A stretch of DNA of 64,000 nt from Choristoneura fumiferana (taxonomy: Eukaryota > Arthropoda > Insecta > Lepidoptera > Tortricidae). Both the position numbers and the translations under genes were made by a program. Of this stretch, positions 51,068-63,257 are shown in pieces; the first letter of the stretch is position 1, and each line of letters begins with the position of its first letter. The notes beneath the pieces are model-generated. The model made no database searches, was not told where the DNA came from, and saw only the letters and a list, made by a program, of their open reading frames with translations. The stretch is from NCBI RefSeq assembly GCF_025370935.1, contig NC_133499.1:7002074-7066073 (forward strand), given 5' to 3'.

Positions 51068-51460
51068 TTTTAGGGTTCCGTAGTCAACTAGGAACCTTTC
51101 TAGTTTCGCCATGTCTGTCTGTCTGTCTGCCCGTCTGCGGCTAAGCTCAGAGACCGTTAGTACTAGAAAGCTGTAATTTGGCATAAATATACATATCATT
51201 CACGCCGACAAAAAAATAATATTTTTTTTAGGGTTGCCTCCCATAGACATAGAGTAGGGGTGTTTTTTTTTCTCCACTAACTCTATAGTGTGGGGCTTAG
51301 ATAAATGATTGGTCTCGAGCGCTCGATCGACGAGCGCGCAAGACCAATCATTCATCTAAGGTGTGGGGTATCGTTGGATAGGTCTTTTAAAACCATTTGG
51401 GTTGCTCAGTCAATTTTTCTATTCAGTGATCTTTTAGGTATATTTTTTATACAGATTTAC
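51068..51460 (-). repeat. Repeat E copy with palindromic insertion
   Basis: TTTTTAGGGTTCCGTAGTC to TCAATTTTTCTATTCAGTGA, interrupted at 51296-51360. Confidence 0.83.
51296..51360. mobile_element. 65-bp palindromic insertion with 8-bp duplication
   Basis: Arms CTTAGATAAATGATTGGTCT and AGACCAATCATTCATCTAAG differ at one base; the centre is CGAGCGCTCGATCGACGAGC-like and also self-complementary. GTGTGGGG flanks both sides (51288-51295, 51361-51368), and removing the insert plus one repeat restores repeat E. Confidence 0.9.
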
Positions 51461-51819
51461 AATATTATTAAATGATATCTATACACAATGAAGGGATCGC
51501 TAATGCGGATCGGAATTATTTCCAAATACCCCTGTCCATGATATAGGTAATCATTAACTTTATAATACGCCTTAGATATTAATGTCTTCTTGACTATAGA
51601 TCTGACGTTACCTAAAAATTGTCTGCATCTAGACGGCCTTATTCTGAGGCCATACAAAAGGTTAGATGCGAGGTCGTATCTAATTTGCTGGCTAATTCTT
51701 CAGGTGCGGAAACGCGAATTGTTCGGACATAGAACAGCGACAAAACGCTGGGAGTCAAGGTAGTTCGTGGACGGAGACTGTGCTTATTGAGCGTTAGAAA
51801 GCAGTTTTAGATTTTTCTT

Positions 51820-52063
51820 TAACCCCCCGTGCAAAAAGCCCTCTTCTGTTATAAGTTTGACTGCTATGTCTGTCTGTCTGCGACACCGTAGCTCTTAAAC
51901 GGGTGGGCCGATTTGAATGCGGATATTTTTATTTGAAAGCTGGTTTTCTAGCAATGGTTCTTGAATGCGTTTCATCAAAATCGGTTCAGTCGTTTTTGAG
52001 ATATTGAACTTTGAAGTGACGAAGTCGGGGGTTTTTCAACTTTTTTGTTGATTAGGTTATTTT
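51820..52063 (-). repeat. Repeat D copy
   Basis: TTTAACCCCCCGTGCAAAAAG to TTTTTGTTGATTAGGTTAT. Confidence 0.85.
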
Positions 52064-52149
52064 ATTAATTGTGTGCGTTGCAGTAGTCCAAAAGGGCCAT
52101 GGTTCAGTAGTCAACATTGCTTATGTACGGATATAGACATTATTTATTT

Positions 52150-52430
52150 TACATGTGGTAGATCCTTACTGTACCTAACCACTTGCTGGCTGCAGCACGA
52201 ATGGGCCGGCTCGACCGGGTTAGAACCGCACTCCCACAGAATACCGGCGTGAAATAGTAGTTTTGCTACTGTGTTTCGCACGGTGAGTGGGAGATCCGGA
52301 GTCCGGAGGCCCAACTCCCCTCTCCCCCTAGGCCGGCAACGCACCCGCAGTCCTAATAATGCTGTAAGTGTCCATGGTGGCGGTGATCGCCCGTATGCTC
52401 ATTTGCCAGCTTCTTGATATATAAAAAAAT
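52150..52430 (+). repeat. Poly(A) LINE/SINE 3' end related to repeat C
   Basis: GGCTCGACCGGGTTAGAACC, GCTACTGTGTTTCGCACGG, GGCCGGCAACGCACCCGCAG and GGTGGCGGTGATCGCCCGTA, ending TTGATATATAAAAAA. The last ~90 bp follow repeat C, so the two families share a 3' end. Confidence 0.7.
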
Positions 52431-52460
52431 TCGGAGCGGCCAAAGCGATCAAAAATATCG

Positions 52461-52665
52461 ATAACCTAATGAACAAAAAGTTGGAAAACCCCGACTTTGT
52501 TACTTCAAAGTTCAGTATGAACCGATTCTGATAAAACATGTCTAAGAACCACTGCTGGAAAACCTGCTATCAAATAAAAAACCGGCATTCAAATCGGTCC
52601 ACCCGCACACAGGCACACAGCGGTCAAACTTATAACACCCCTCCTTTTGCGTCGGGGGTTAAAAA
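52461..52665 (+). repeat. Repeat D copy
   Basis: AACCTAATGAACAAAAAGTTGG to TTTTGCGTCGGGGGTTAAAAA with two small deletions. An AAT trinucleotide run (52672-52697) follows. Confidence 0.85.
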
Positions 52666-53514
52666 CGAACTCTAATAATAATAATAATAATAATAATTAC
52701 ATTTATTTCAGGCAACTTCGCCCGTACAATACATACCTAATGCCTTAAAAGTGAGCCGATTTTTTGACCACTTTGGGCGTTCCGAATTTGATGGCGACAG
52801 TACAGAACCTTGCTACCTAACCTAAACCGCTCTATTCAGTTCGCGAGCTAGGGTCGTTAAAATAACAAACATAATTTCCGGATAGCTTCCGGACACGAAT
52901 TAGGCGCTCGATCGAACAAGGCCTCGCTGCCGCCCGCGCGCCCTTGTGATTGTGAGAAATTATAGTCAAAGATAAGCTAAAATATACGTATAGCATACGA
53001 AAAATACCGGCCAAGTTGCGGGGTAATCTCAAAAACAAATTTTGATAAGTTTCCGGAAACTTCACCGAAATTTTTAGTAAGTTCCTATTATAGTCATGAA
53101 GTTTCCTGGAAATTTTTGGAAAGTTTCTGAAGAATTAAACCAAGTTTCTATTCGGTAAGTTTCCTGTGGGAATGCTCCTGAAAGTTTCTGGAAACTTTTA
53201 GAAAGTTTAAACTAAATGAAGTATTGAAACTTAGTCATTAGTCATTAGTCGTTTATTGCAACCATAGTATTGTACAGATCTTAATAGTTTAATTTAGTTT
53301 CATATGGGCCCTGGGCAGGCATGGCAATGTCACATAAATTATCTAATTCAAAACAATCATAACAATATGTATACAATATCAATATGTATACCTGAGATAC
53401 CTCATAAAATATTTTTGAAAAATTGTTTTGCTTGCGTGATTAACGTATTTTATAATATACAGAAAAAATACAGCTTAATAGCAATAGAAATCTCTAAGCT
53501 AAACTGTAGGGCTA

Positions 53515-53640
53515 CTACTAAATTCGTAAATCGAAGTTCGTATCGTACCGTCCCGCTGACGCATATTATTTCATACGAGAGCGAGAGGGACGGTACGATA
53601 CGAATCTCGATTTACGAATTTCGTAGTAAGGGCTACTACG
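53515..53640. mobile_element. MITE K copy 2
   Basis: Hairpin with arms CGAAGTTCGTATCGTACCGTCC-like and GGACGGTACGATACGAATCTCG-like. GGGCTACTA is repeated at both edges and may be its target duplication. Confidence 0.85.
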
Positions 53641-53666
53641 AAACCCTAAAAATTGAAAAATCTTTT

Positions 53667-53976
53667 CATTATCATCATCCCAGCCTATATACGTCCCACT
53701 GCTGGGTACAGGCCTCCTCTCAGAACAAGAGGGCTTGGGCCATAGTTCCCACGCGGGCCCAGTGCGGATTGGGAACTTCGTACGCACCATTGAATCGCTT
53801 CGCAGGTTTGTGCAGGTTTCCTCACGATGTTTTCCTTCACCGCAAAGCTCGTGGTAAATTTCAAATGTAATTCCGCACATGAATTTCAAAAAACTCAGAG
53901 GTGCGAGCCGGGATTCGAACCCACGACCCTCTGCATGAGAGGCGATAGGTCAAACCACTAGGCCACCACGGCTTCT
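53667..53976 (-). mobile_element. SINE A copy, full length
   Basis: Reverse copy from TTATCATCATCCCAGCC to CCACCACGGCTTCT, flanked by a perfect 11-bp duplication AAAAATCTTTT (53656-53666, 53977-53987). Confidence 0.94.
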
Positions 53977-54286
53977 AAAAATCTTTTACGACTTTTCAAT
54001 TAGTATTAAGTATTTCGGATTCTTATTGTGCTACCTTGTATTTGTGGCACTTAAAGCGAAAGTTGAAAACGATCTTTTTTTAAACAATGTAAACTGGATG
54101 AAACCCTTTCTCCCGGACAAACCTTGGCTTCTAGCCGGCCTTGGTGGAACTGGACTTATTGATTTCAGTCCAATATAATTGCTCAATCTACTGCGAAATA
54201 AAATCATTTAATGATTTGTTTGAGTTACCTGTACAGTGAGGTCATTATTATAATGTATTATTATTTCTGTGATGATGATAATTATC

Positions 54287-54370
54287 ATCATTACCTCAGC
54301 TTATGCAACGTTTCATTGCTGGGTACAGGCCTCCTCTCAGAAATAGAGGAGTTGGGTTCGCATCATTTCT
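54287..54370 (-). mobile_element. SINE A 3' fragment
   Basis: TCATTACCTCAGCTTATGCAAC..CATTGCTGGGTACAGGCCTCC, then AGAGGAGTTGGGTTCG, the terminal 80 bp only. Confidence 0.65.
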
Positions 54371-54412
54371 GTAGTAACTGATTCAAATTACCTATAGTTT
54401 TAATTTATTCTA

Positions 54413-54720
54413 GCCGTGGTGGCCTAGTGGTTTGACCTCTGAAGCCTCTGCTTTGATCCTCTGATCGTGGGTTCAAACCCCGGCTCGCACCTCTGAGTTT
54501 TTCGGAATTCATGTGCGAAATTACATTTAAAATTGACCACAAGGTAATATGGTGAAGGAAAACATCGTGAGGAAACCTGTATAACCTGCGCAGCAATTCA
54601 ATGGTGTGTGTGAAGTTCCCATAGAGCCCGCGTGGGAACTACGGCCCAAACCTTCTCAATCTTAGAGGAGGCCTGTGCCCAGCGGTGGGGCGTATAGGCT
54701 AGGCTAGGTATAGGCTGGTC
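54413..54720 (+). mobile_element. SINE A copy, diverged
   Basis: GCCGTGGTGGCCTAGTGG head with a rearranged pseudo-anticodon region, GGGTTCAAACCCC, and the tail GGCTAGGTATAGGCTGG without GAT units. Confidence 0.87.
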
Positions 54721-55070
54721 TACCTTATAACACCCCTCTTTTTGCGTCGGGGGTTAAAAAGAGAGCTGTGTTGTGTGCCCGAAATGGTCCCTCCTCGGCA
54801 CAAATGCTGATTCCTCAGATAGAGTCAGCCCAGAAAGAGACCACATATCGGATTTCAAACTCAAACTCACATACTACATTTATTGACATAATAACCTAAC
54901 CAATAAAAAGTAAATTTTATATGTTTTTTTATTTTTATTTTTATGTAAAAGGCTTTCATTGCATAAAGATGTACTTACATACTTACCTACAATAAAAACA
55001 ATAGTATCCTACAAATAAAAAGTTGGACACCCCCGACTTTGTCACTTCAAAGTTCAATATCTCAAAAATC
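54720..55070 (+). repeat. Repeat D fragments
   Basis: A 3' end (CCTTATAACACCCCTC..GCGTCGGGGGTTAAAAA, 54720-54759) precedes scattered 5' pieces (AACCTAACCAATAAAAAG at 54893, AAAAGTTGGACACCCCCGAC at 55018). 55071-56389 has no recognised element or gene. Confidence 0.6.
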
Positions 55071-56389
55071 CCAATCCCAATTTCGCATCAGTCTTGCGAT
55101 CCAGCAGGGAAATGCTGCCAGCATCTTTGGTACCATGCCGTAGGGTCCATTTTTAGATTTATTATAGTTTTAGTTTATTTAATTTTATTGTACCTAATAT
55201 ACCTTTTTCATAGTAGGACCTGTATTGTTCTGGAAATAAATCTAATCATTTCGAGGTAATACTTAGATAAAATGTGTGTTGTGTGTGTATGTATGCAAAA
55301 TATTTTAGCTAATTTACTATGTTACCATTTATAAACTAACTACCTATCCGATGGGAGTTTACTTCTACTTAAATATGTAAGATGCCTATAGCTCTCGCAC
55401 TTGACTATGTTATCTTCTGGCACCTCAGTGGTTTTTGCTAATGTACTGCGAAGATCACGTCTCACAATGACGGTGTATTAACAATTTCTGAATACAATAA
55501 CCGCAAACGTGATTACCTATTCTGACCACAAATGATAAGTATACATATTATATTATGCTTCTTTGTCGTTGAATCACCATCAGTTATTCTTAATAGGATA
55601 TGAGACAACACTAATCAATTGATAACTTTTTAATTGATCTGTCAAAACGTGATAGTTCATAATTTATTTTTGGAAATACCTATTTTATAGTCGCGTGGAA
55701 TAAGTTTATATTAATAATCATGGCCTACCAATCCCTACAAGCTATGTTTAATACAAAAAAACAGCAATATATGGCACTACTATTAACATTTGTAAATTAT
55801 AAAATGTGAATAAGCCGAATTAGGTAAAAATATTAAGATTAAAATAAAGACTAGTATATTTTATAAACACAACTTCACAATTCAACTCCTTAATTTGAAG
55901 ATAAGAAACACCATAAAAATAATAAATTGAGAATACGAAAGTATAGGCTACATGTGGCTACATTTCAGTTATGAGGCTTTCGTAGTGTTTTGCAATTGTG
56001 ACGCTAGATGGCGAATAACCGGAATGCGCTTGCTGGGCTTGCCCAGCGCTTGCTCACAGTCGTCGAAACTATTTGAGAGAAACATGCCATTCTCTTCTAC
56101 TGACGTAAATAAGACAGAGACATCATGCGTATCTCTAGTCGTCTAGGCTCAGTTGGTGAGCTTGTTGGTTGTTGTCAGTGTACCGTATCCTTAGTGTCTC
56201 ACTAGATGGCAATACGTATCGTGTTATTTGTGTTCTCACTGGTGCCATCTATTGGTAAATCAAAGGAAAGAAAAATAGCCAGTTGAATAGCCAGTATTAT
56301 GGTGATACCAGTTACTTGTACTTTGTGGTGTCTCTGTTATATATGTACTCTGTGTTAATAATAATAAATAATCCTTAAGATTGGTTGTT

Positions 56390-56806
56390 GGAGTCTTTTT
56401 GTAGGCATTTTTTTTATTTTTACTCCAAATTATTACTTTTACAGTCATCCCGTAAAATCCATATCGAAAATACAAACTAAAACATTGATGCACAGAAAAA
56501 CCAGAAAAAGAGACCAGCGCTGGGAATCGAACCTAGGTCCTCAGCATTCCGTGCCGCGTGCTATACCCCTACACCACCACTGGACAGGAGTACAGACACA
56601 AATTTCTCCTATGCACCACATATCTCAGCTTGTTTGTTTCCTATTTAGTGACTTAAGCAGCGACACTAGCGACATCTATGTTTTAGCCCTCATCGAGAAA
56701 CTTTCAACACTCCATCGGAACTAACCGCTCACCCGGACAACCCAATTCCCAGCGCTGGTCTCTTTTTCTGGTTTTTCTGTGCTATATTTCAGTTTGTATT
56801 TTCGAA
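56390..56806. mobile_element. SINE B with inverted tail
   Basis: Reverse full-length copy (56390-56741, tail AAAATCCATATCGAAAATAC, box B strand GGGAATCGAACC, head ACCGCTCACCCGGACAA) followed by forward AATTCCCAGCGCTGGTCTC to CAGTTTGTATTTTCGAAAT. The join falls inside box B. Confidence 0.85.
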
Positions 56807-56884
56807 ATAAATAATCCTGTTATTTTTATGGACTGTAAAAATTAACTTGCAATATTTGAATGAAACAGAATAAATGTACGATAT

Positions 56885-57425
56885 GATGTTAAAAATGGAT
56901 TACTAATGTATGGGCAAAAAACTTTTCCCAAAGTATCACATCACAAAATATTTTACTCAAATTAACATTTGGCAAAAAATCATTTGGCATAACTTACTCT
57001 TCCCAAAATATCGCATGACATGATAACCTACTTTTCTGGGAGCAGTTCGTTTCTGTGGGGGACGCAGTCTAACCTCATCTACTTTTCTGATAGCAGTTCG
57101 TTTCTGTGGAAGACGCAGTTCTAACCTAACTTAACCTACTTTTCTGGCAGCAGTTGGTTTCTGGGTTGGTTTGTGTACGGCATGACATTTTGAACAATCA
57201 TTATATCATCATTAGCCAAAATAAAACGTTTGCTTAATAAACGTTTGTCGTAATAAAATTTGACAAAGTAAAATTATGCCAAATGTAAATTTGACCAAAT
57301 GAATAAAGTGCGAAATGTAAATATGCTAAAGATTCGTTTGGGAAATGAAACTACTGCGACAATTTTTTTGGGAAGTGAAATTTGGCGAAAAATATTTTGC
57401 CGAAACGGCAGTACACCGTTAAAAA
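56885..57425. mobile_element. Iteron-rich repeat (TTTGGCAAAA words) with tandem core
   Basis: Degenerate words such as CATTTGGCAAAAAATCA, CCCAAAATATCGCATGACAT and GCCAAATGTAAATTTGACC fill both sides. In the centre (57009-57165) a ~53-bp unit, AACCTACTTTTCTGG.AGCAG then TTCGTTTCTGTGG, is repeated three times. No clean inverted ends were found. Confidence 0.6.
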
Positions 57426-57619
57426 TAAAAGTTTGTAGGTCATATTAAAAAGCGACACTTTTGTTTTTGACCTTGACAACTTTAGCGAATTCCAACACCA
57501 TAATTTACAACAAAACAAACAGCCCTCTAAAAAGATAAACATAAACGAAAAAAAATTTGTAATTAATCGAGAAATGCTTCATCATCCGTGTCACTTTTAC
57601 GTTTCGCGAGAATGTTTAA

Positions 57620-58262
57620 AAAAACCGGCCAAGAGCGTGTCGGACACGCCCAAAATAGGGTTCCGTAGCCATTAATTTCTTTTCTATTACGAAAAAATTA
57701 AGTAATATTTTTCTAAGGATTTCGTATTTTATACGGAATCTTCCAAGTTTAGGTATATTTTATACCTTAGGCTGCTATTTACTCTTAAACTACTAATAAT
57801 TCTCAAGCAAACGTAGCCGTTATAGTTTTCCTTGTAAGTTTGATATACTTACTATCATCCTGAGTTTTTTCAAATTTTTCCACCCACCGGTGTAGATTTT
57901 AGAGGGGGAGGGGGGGGGACCGCTCGATTTTAATGAAAATTTACACTTTAAAGTTGAATATTTCGCAAACAAATAACTGAATCGAAAAATCGTCTCAGCA
58001 AACACCTAATGGTTTTAAAAGACCTAGTACGATACCCCACACGATAGGGTTGGATGAGAAAAAAAAATCACCCCCACTTTACGTCTATGGGAGGTAAATA
58101 CCCTAAAAAATTTTTTTTTACAATTTTTCATTGTACCATTTTCTCGGCATAGTTTACATATATATTTGTGCAAGATTACAGCTTTCTAGCATTGATAGTC
58201 CCTGAGCAAAGCCGCGGACGGACAGACAGACATTTTTGCCATTTTGGCTCCGGAACCCTAAA
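57620..58262 (+). repeat. Repeat E, longest copy
   Basis: AAAAACCGGCCAAGAGCGTG to TTTTGGCTCCGGAACCCTA. It contains a GGGGGAGGGGGGGGGAC run and a C..CGATTTT segment. No ORF. The best reference copy in the window. Confidence 0.87.
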
Positions 58263-58572
58263 TAGATAACACGCAACAATTTAGCTACATATCGCACCTA
58301 CCTTACTACTTACAATAGCGGATGTAAAATTGAAGAAACCGAATGAATCGTCTTTGCATCATAAACTAATGTTTTATATCAAACCGTGACTTAACACAAA
58401 CGGATGTACCATCGTAATAATTTTAATACAAAAAATGCAAGGCATGACTCCACGAGAACCAAACATTGATAATCATCTGATTGGGCATGGTTTTAAATCT
58501 TAAAAAAATGTTTAGAAAAAACCTTCTTCAATATTTTTAATGCACGATTATAGCAGGAGTTCGTATAGGGCT

Positions 58573-58752
58573 TGTACCATCAGCCAAATAAATATGTGGT
58601 CTACCACTCCAAACTTGATAATCGTTTGCATGTCACAAAACAATAATGCCATTAGACGTGTCTGTCAACTTGAAAGTTCGACTTTAGCGACATATTCATT
58701 TGATAGGAACTTGTTTAAAAATTGATAGACCACTTATTTGGCTGATGGTACC
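58573..58752. mobile_element. MITE P copy 2, uninterrupted
   Basis: TGTACCATCAGCCAAATAA to TTATTTGGCTGATGGTACC, 180 bp. It gives the pre-insertion sequence GCGACATATTCATTTGATAGG for copy 1. Confidence 0.9.
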
Positions 58753-58796
58753 TATCATACAGCCATTATGACAACTGACACTAAGCAATAAAGTTC

Positions 58797-59060
58797 CGGT
58801 TCCCCATGTTTACGCATATTTTTTGTCATAATTCTATTTTGCATAATCTGTTTACGCATAATAGTATTTATGCTGAAAGTGTATTCGCAAAACAGTTAAC
58901 GCAGAATTCTCTTACGCATAACCAATGTAAGCCGAATGGGCTTAACGCATAATTTGTGAATTCCGAATATTGTTTAAGCAGAAAATTACTTACGCATAAA
59001 TTATATAGCTACGCAGAAAGTTACTTTTGCTTAACTATGATTGTTTTGTCTATTGTATTG
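58797..59060. mobile_element. Iteron-rich repeat (TTACGCATAA words)
   Basis: At least eight copies or near-copies of TTACGCATAA/TTATGCGTAA-like words and GCAGAA words lie between 58808 and 59035. Non-coding. 59061-59596 has only a short segment (59390-59480) shared in inverted form with 25250-25335. Confidence 0.55.
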
Positions 59061-59596
59061 TGATAGGTATAAAATTGTTATTCCGAATATTGTTACCAAA
59101 TTTTATGTCTGGAAAAAGTAAACTTTATAGATGGCTCAAAGAAAAAATGATTTATTCAACAAATGCCCTCTTCAACACAAACATATAACTATGCTACTTT
59201 ACGTGTTCTGCTTACTATGATGCCTGTGTTTAATTAATCTAGTTAGTCTTAGTTTTAAGATTACTTTGCATGCTATTATGTAGCAAAATATGTTTTTGTA
59301 CTAGAAATGTTAATTTATCACCTATTGTACTATATTTTATGTGTATAAAGACATTTGAATTTGAATTTTGAGATGTCACCCTAAAGTTCCATAGAATGGT
59401 AATGGTGGATATCTCGGCGGCCGATCGTAAAATCCGCCAGATCACGAAATTCCTAGGCATATCATGAAATAGCGCCATTTATAAAACGTCGAAAACGTCC
59501 CTCATTTAATACAATAATTGATTTACACTTCGGGTGCCGTCATATCCGAATAAAATCCGACTGTTTCCGATGAAAATAATACGACTTCTGTGCCTT

Positions 59597-59773
59597 TAGT
59601 GTAAGTTATCGGTTACAAAATACGTCTCGATCGCGTTCGCGTTAAAATCTCAATTTGTATGGAAACACGAACAGCTCCTCTAGCGGAACGTTTGCGATGT
59701 TCGTGTTTCCATACAAATTGAGATTTTACGCGAACGCGATCGAGACGTATTTTGTAACCGAAAACTTACACTA
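59597..59773. mobile_element. Long-arm hairpin element
   Basis: Arms of about 75 nt (TAGTGTAAGTTATCGGTTAC through CGATCGCGTTCGCGT and TTTGTATGGAAACACGAACA) are almost perfectly complementary around a ~25-nt loop. Likely a MITE. Confidence 0.85.
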
Positions 59774-60800
59774 GGGGTACTGTAGGTAATGGTAGCACTA
59801 CACTTGGCGTTTGTGTATTCGCGTTGCGCTATTGGCATCCCGTTCACTCAATGTAGAAATGAAATAGTACATCTCCTTCGTACACGCAAATATTTCGGTG
59901 AGTATCCGAACCAAGTGAAGTGCCAGCATAATACTGAGATCGCAGTTACAAAAATCTGCGAAACTATAATATTGATGGCATTGAAAACTGGATGGCATGG
60001 TTGGCTTGCCGCGGCCACGCCGGCATCCGCAGTAAAAACATCTCACTAATTTGAACGTAACATTTAACTTACATTATGTAATGTTGTTCTTTGTTTTGAT
60101 ACACAAATATAGTCGAAAATCGTCTCTAGTTCGTGCTTTACACCTAATGAACTCGCTCCTCGAATCGGCCCCAAGCTTTAATCAGTATAAGGAATCAGCG
60201 TGCCATCCTACTCATATTTGTCCAATCTAACATTTATTTATTTATTTTTCAATAAAAATTACAGCAATACAGTAGACTGCCCAATGCGCTGCCGTCCATA
60301 ACATTATGTTATTTGTTTTAGGTTCCCGTCTGTTCCTCCCCCAAAAATCAAAATTTTCATACACCGAATAGTCTCCTCATGTGTGTAATGTCTCTACGTC
60401 GAACCTGGCAAAATACGCCTTGCTAAAACGGCAAGAGTGTAAGCCATAAAAAAACAATGCGCTGATACACATACATAACAACAAACATACATACCTACAT
60501 ATATGACTCATGGTCTAAAACAAGTCAAGCGAAAAAATAGCCTCATTATTCAAAAAGCCCGGAAGCTACTTTGCAATTTTCGTATCGCTTATTTACAAAG
60601 ACTTGGGCTATTGCATAATTAATGAGTTTGTCGTCGAAGTGTCAGAAAGACTTCCATATTTTTTTTTTAGGCACATTAAACCACAGATTATAATACAAGT
60701 GACTACGTAAGTGATAGTGATTAAACTTAGAATGATTATATTCATGACCTATTTAAATAAATCAATCAATAAGCTGACTGAATGGCTACATGACAACAGC
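59774..60800. other. Unassigned stretch
   Basis: Frames of ~80 residues are open on both strands at 59789-60049, but neither shows a motif, splice context or family resemblance. I see no gene or repeat I can name here. Confidence 0.4.
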
Positions 60801-60910
60801 TTAGGGCTTCCTAATACCGGACTTTTTCAATACCGGTATCAATACCGGAACAATTTTTTTCAATATCGGGATTGCGGTATCCCGGTATTGAATTAGGTAG
60901 AATACCGTCA
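60800..60910. repeat. CCGGTATT iteron cluster
   Basis: TAGGGCTTCCTAATACCGG, then AATACCGGTATCAATACCGG and CCCGGTATTGAATTAGG. It resembles the subterminal iteron zone of the hAT-like elements above, but only one end could be seen. Confidence 0.45.
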
Positions 60911-61010
60911 ATTATCATTTTTTCTTAGTCTTTTAACATTTTCGATGAAAAAATCAATTTAAAAAAACGGTCTTTAGTTGAAAATCATATTAAGTATATA
61001 CTAGCTTTTA

Positions 61011-61775
61011 CCCGCGGCTTCGCACGCGTAAACTATTCGTTCTGGTAGTTGCAATTCAAATTTTCGGGATTTTACAAAATTGCCCTGGAAATTTCCAAAA
61101 TTTATATCGTGGTCTTCATTGAGGCTGTGTTGTGAGTTGTGAATGACTGTACAAAATTCAAGACCCTAAACCCAGTGCTGAAATTTCAAATTTTTCCCAA
61201 TCCAAATTCAAATTCAAATCATTTATTCAGTAAATAGGCCGCAATGGGCACTTTTACACGTCATTTTTAAACTACCAGCGCTTTCGGAAAGACCATCATT
61301 GGCCAAGAAGAATGCGCCGCAAGAAACTTGGCAGAAAGTAATTTTTTCAAAATAAAATAATTACAAATAAAATACTTAAGAACTACAGTATACAATTAAA
61401 GAAATAAATACAAAATAATAATAATAATAATACAGGGATGTATGGGGTCCCTTAGTTACAAAACTATCCCGTGGGAATATCGGGATAAAAAGTAGCGTAT
61501 GTGTTATTCCAGACGTCCGGCTACCTACATACCAAATTTCATGCCTCTAAGCCCAGCGGTTATTATTTCGAGACTTTATCCCTATCCCGGGGGAATATCG
61601 GGATAAAAAGTATCCTATGTTTTAATCCAGGTTATAAACTAACTTTTCGCCAAATTTCATCCAAATCCGTCCAGCCGTTTCAGCGTGAAGAAGTAACAAA
61701 CATACTGACTCACTCAATCACTCACTCACTCACTCACTCACTCACAAACTTTCACATTTATAATATTAGTAGGAT
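61011..61775 (+). repeat. Repeat T, split by LINE 3' fragment
   Basis: CTAGCTTTTACCCGCGGCTTC start, two CCCG.GGGAATATCGGGATA blocks, a CACTCACTCACT run and the end AAACTTTCACATTTATAATA then TTAGTAGGAT. A retroelement-like piece (61202-61468) interrupts it. Common in lepidopteran DNA; class unsure. Confidence 0.65.
61202..61468. repeat. LINE-like 3' fragment, copy 2
   Basis: AAATTCAAATTCAAATCATT through ATTCAGTAAATAGGCCGC to GTATGGGGTCCCTTAG; matches 2164-2455. Confidence 0.65.
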
Positions 61776-62184
61776 TACAAACATCAAATCTAGACACGCG
61801 GTAGCGAGTCAAGCCAAGTTCAAGCTAACAGAACTGGCGAGCAGCACCGTGTGTAATTTTACCCGAACCCTTTTTGCCGAGCCAGTTTTGACCCCCTCGT
61901 CACTTTAAAACAATTTTACATAAACATGTCAAATTTGGCTCATTTGTTGAGACTTGTGAGATACATATGTGCTCCAAATGTATTTACATATTTGGGTAGG
62001 ACAGGTTATTTAGATATTAACATCCAAAAATCGTCATTTTTATCACTTACTCACCTATATATCAAAAATTCTGATCTAACCCAGTTCCAGATAACCTAGA
62101 AAGTTGAAATTTGGCATCCAGCTAGGTATTTGGATGAATACAAAGGAATAAATCAGAAACTAGTACATTTATTTCTGTACAAAA

Positions 62185-62347
62185 AGTAATGGTATCCCAT
62201 CAAAACATAAATGTGGAATGAGAGCCAAGTTCAATATTATAATAATATGCCTTGATTGTTGACTTTAACGACTAAAGGGGTGAGATCTAAGTGGGTGCCA
62301 AGTTCAATGGTCAGTCCTGAAATTTATATATAACGATATAAAATATT

Positions 62348-62381
<34 letters not shown>

Positions 62382-63110
62382 CAGCCTATATACGTCCCAC
62401 TGCTGGGCACAGGCCTCCTCTCAGAACAGAGGGCGTGGCCATAGTTCCCACGCGGCCCAGTGCGGATTGGGAACTTCGCACGCACCATTGAATTGCTTCG
62501 CAGGTTTGTGCAGGTTTCCTCACGATGTTTTCCTTCACCGTATAGCTCGTGGTAAATTTCAAATGTAATTCCGCACATGAATAAACTATTTTAACTAATA
62601 AACTATTTTTTTTTTTATATTTTATAACAACTTAAAATATCATTTCTTTTTATAACTAACTAAGGTCGGATTTGGCTAGTTTTCATATAAGAATTATATT
62701 ATAGCCTTCGCAAGTTGTAATCTTTTAGTAGGTATTTAATAATAATTCGTACTTATGAGAACCAGCCAAGTCAGAACTCAGTCTTCAATATATACTGTGC
62801 GGCAAAACATCTGGCCCTCAAATGTATGCGGAATCGGTAATTTCTTATGAAGGGTGGGCCAAATTTTGTGCCGCTGAGTATATTATCCTAAGTTATAAGA
62901 AGAAATGATATTTTAAGTTGTTATAAAATATTTTATATCGTTATAAATAAATTTCAGGACTGACCATTGAACTTTACACCCATTTAGATCTCACTTCTTT
63001 TGCCGTTAAAGTCAACGATCAAGGCATATTGTCATATATTATAAAATTATAATATTGAACTTGGTTCTTATTTCACATATTTATGTTTTGATGGGATTTT
63101 AGTTTTAACA
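62185..63110. mobile_element. Foldback element I with ~160-bp arms
   Basis: The left arm (62190-62345, from ATCCCATCAAAACATAAATG through CAAGTTCAATATTATAATA to GGTCAGTCCTGAAATTTATA) is the reverse complement of the right arm (about 62935-63107). The middle holds a SINE A fragment and AT-rich sequence. The same arm lies in intron 3 of gene 1. Confidence 0.83.
62349..62580 (-). mobile_element. SINE A copy, 5'-truncated
   Basis: A long CAT tail (ten or so units), then CCCAGCCTATATACGTCCC to AATTCCGCACATGAAT. The tRNA-like head is missing. Confidence 0.9.
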
Positions 63111-63257
63111 ATTAACAAGTCAGCAATCCGTAGAGTAATCCTAATCATAATCAGTCTTTTGAACAAAATGTTTTTTTAGGTTTACTAATGTTTCGGCGAA
63201 TAACGTTTGGCAAGCTGTTTCATTTCGCACCTTTTTATTTCCCAACTGTTTAATTTC

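Noticed and set aside
55952..56146. 64-residue plus-strand frame
   Set aside because: No resemblance to any family; the GCTAGATGGCG word inside it also occurs in MITEs nearby, so it is probably element-derived.
59789..60049. Possible exon with open frames on both strands
   Set aside because: No motif, no family resemblance and no convincing splice sites; left as unassigned.
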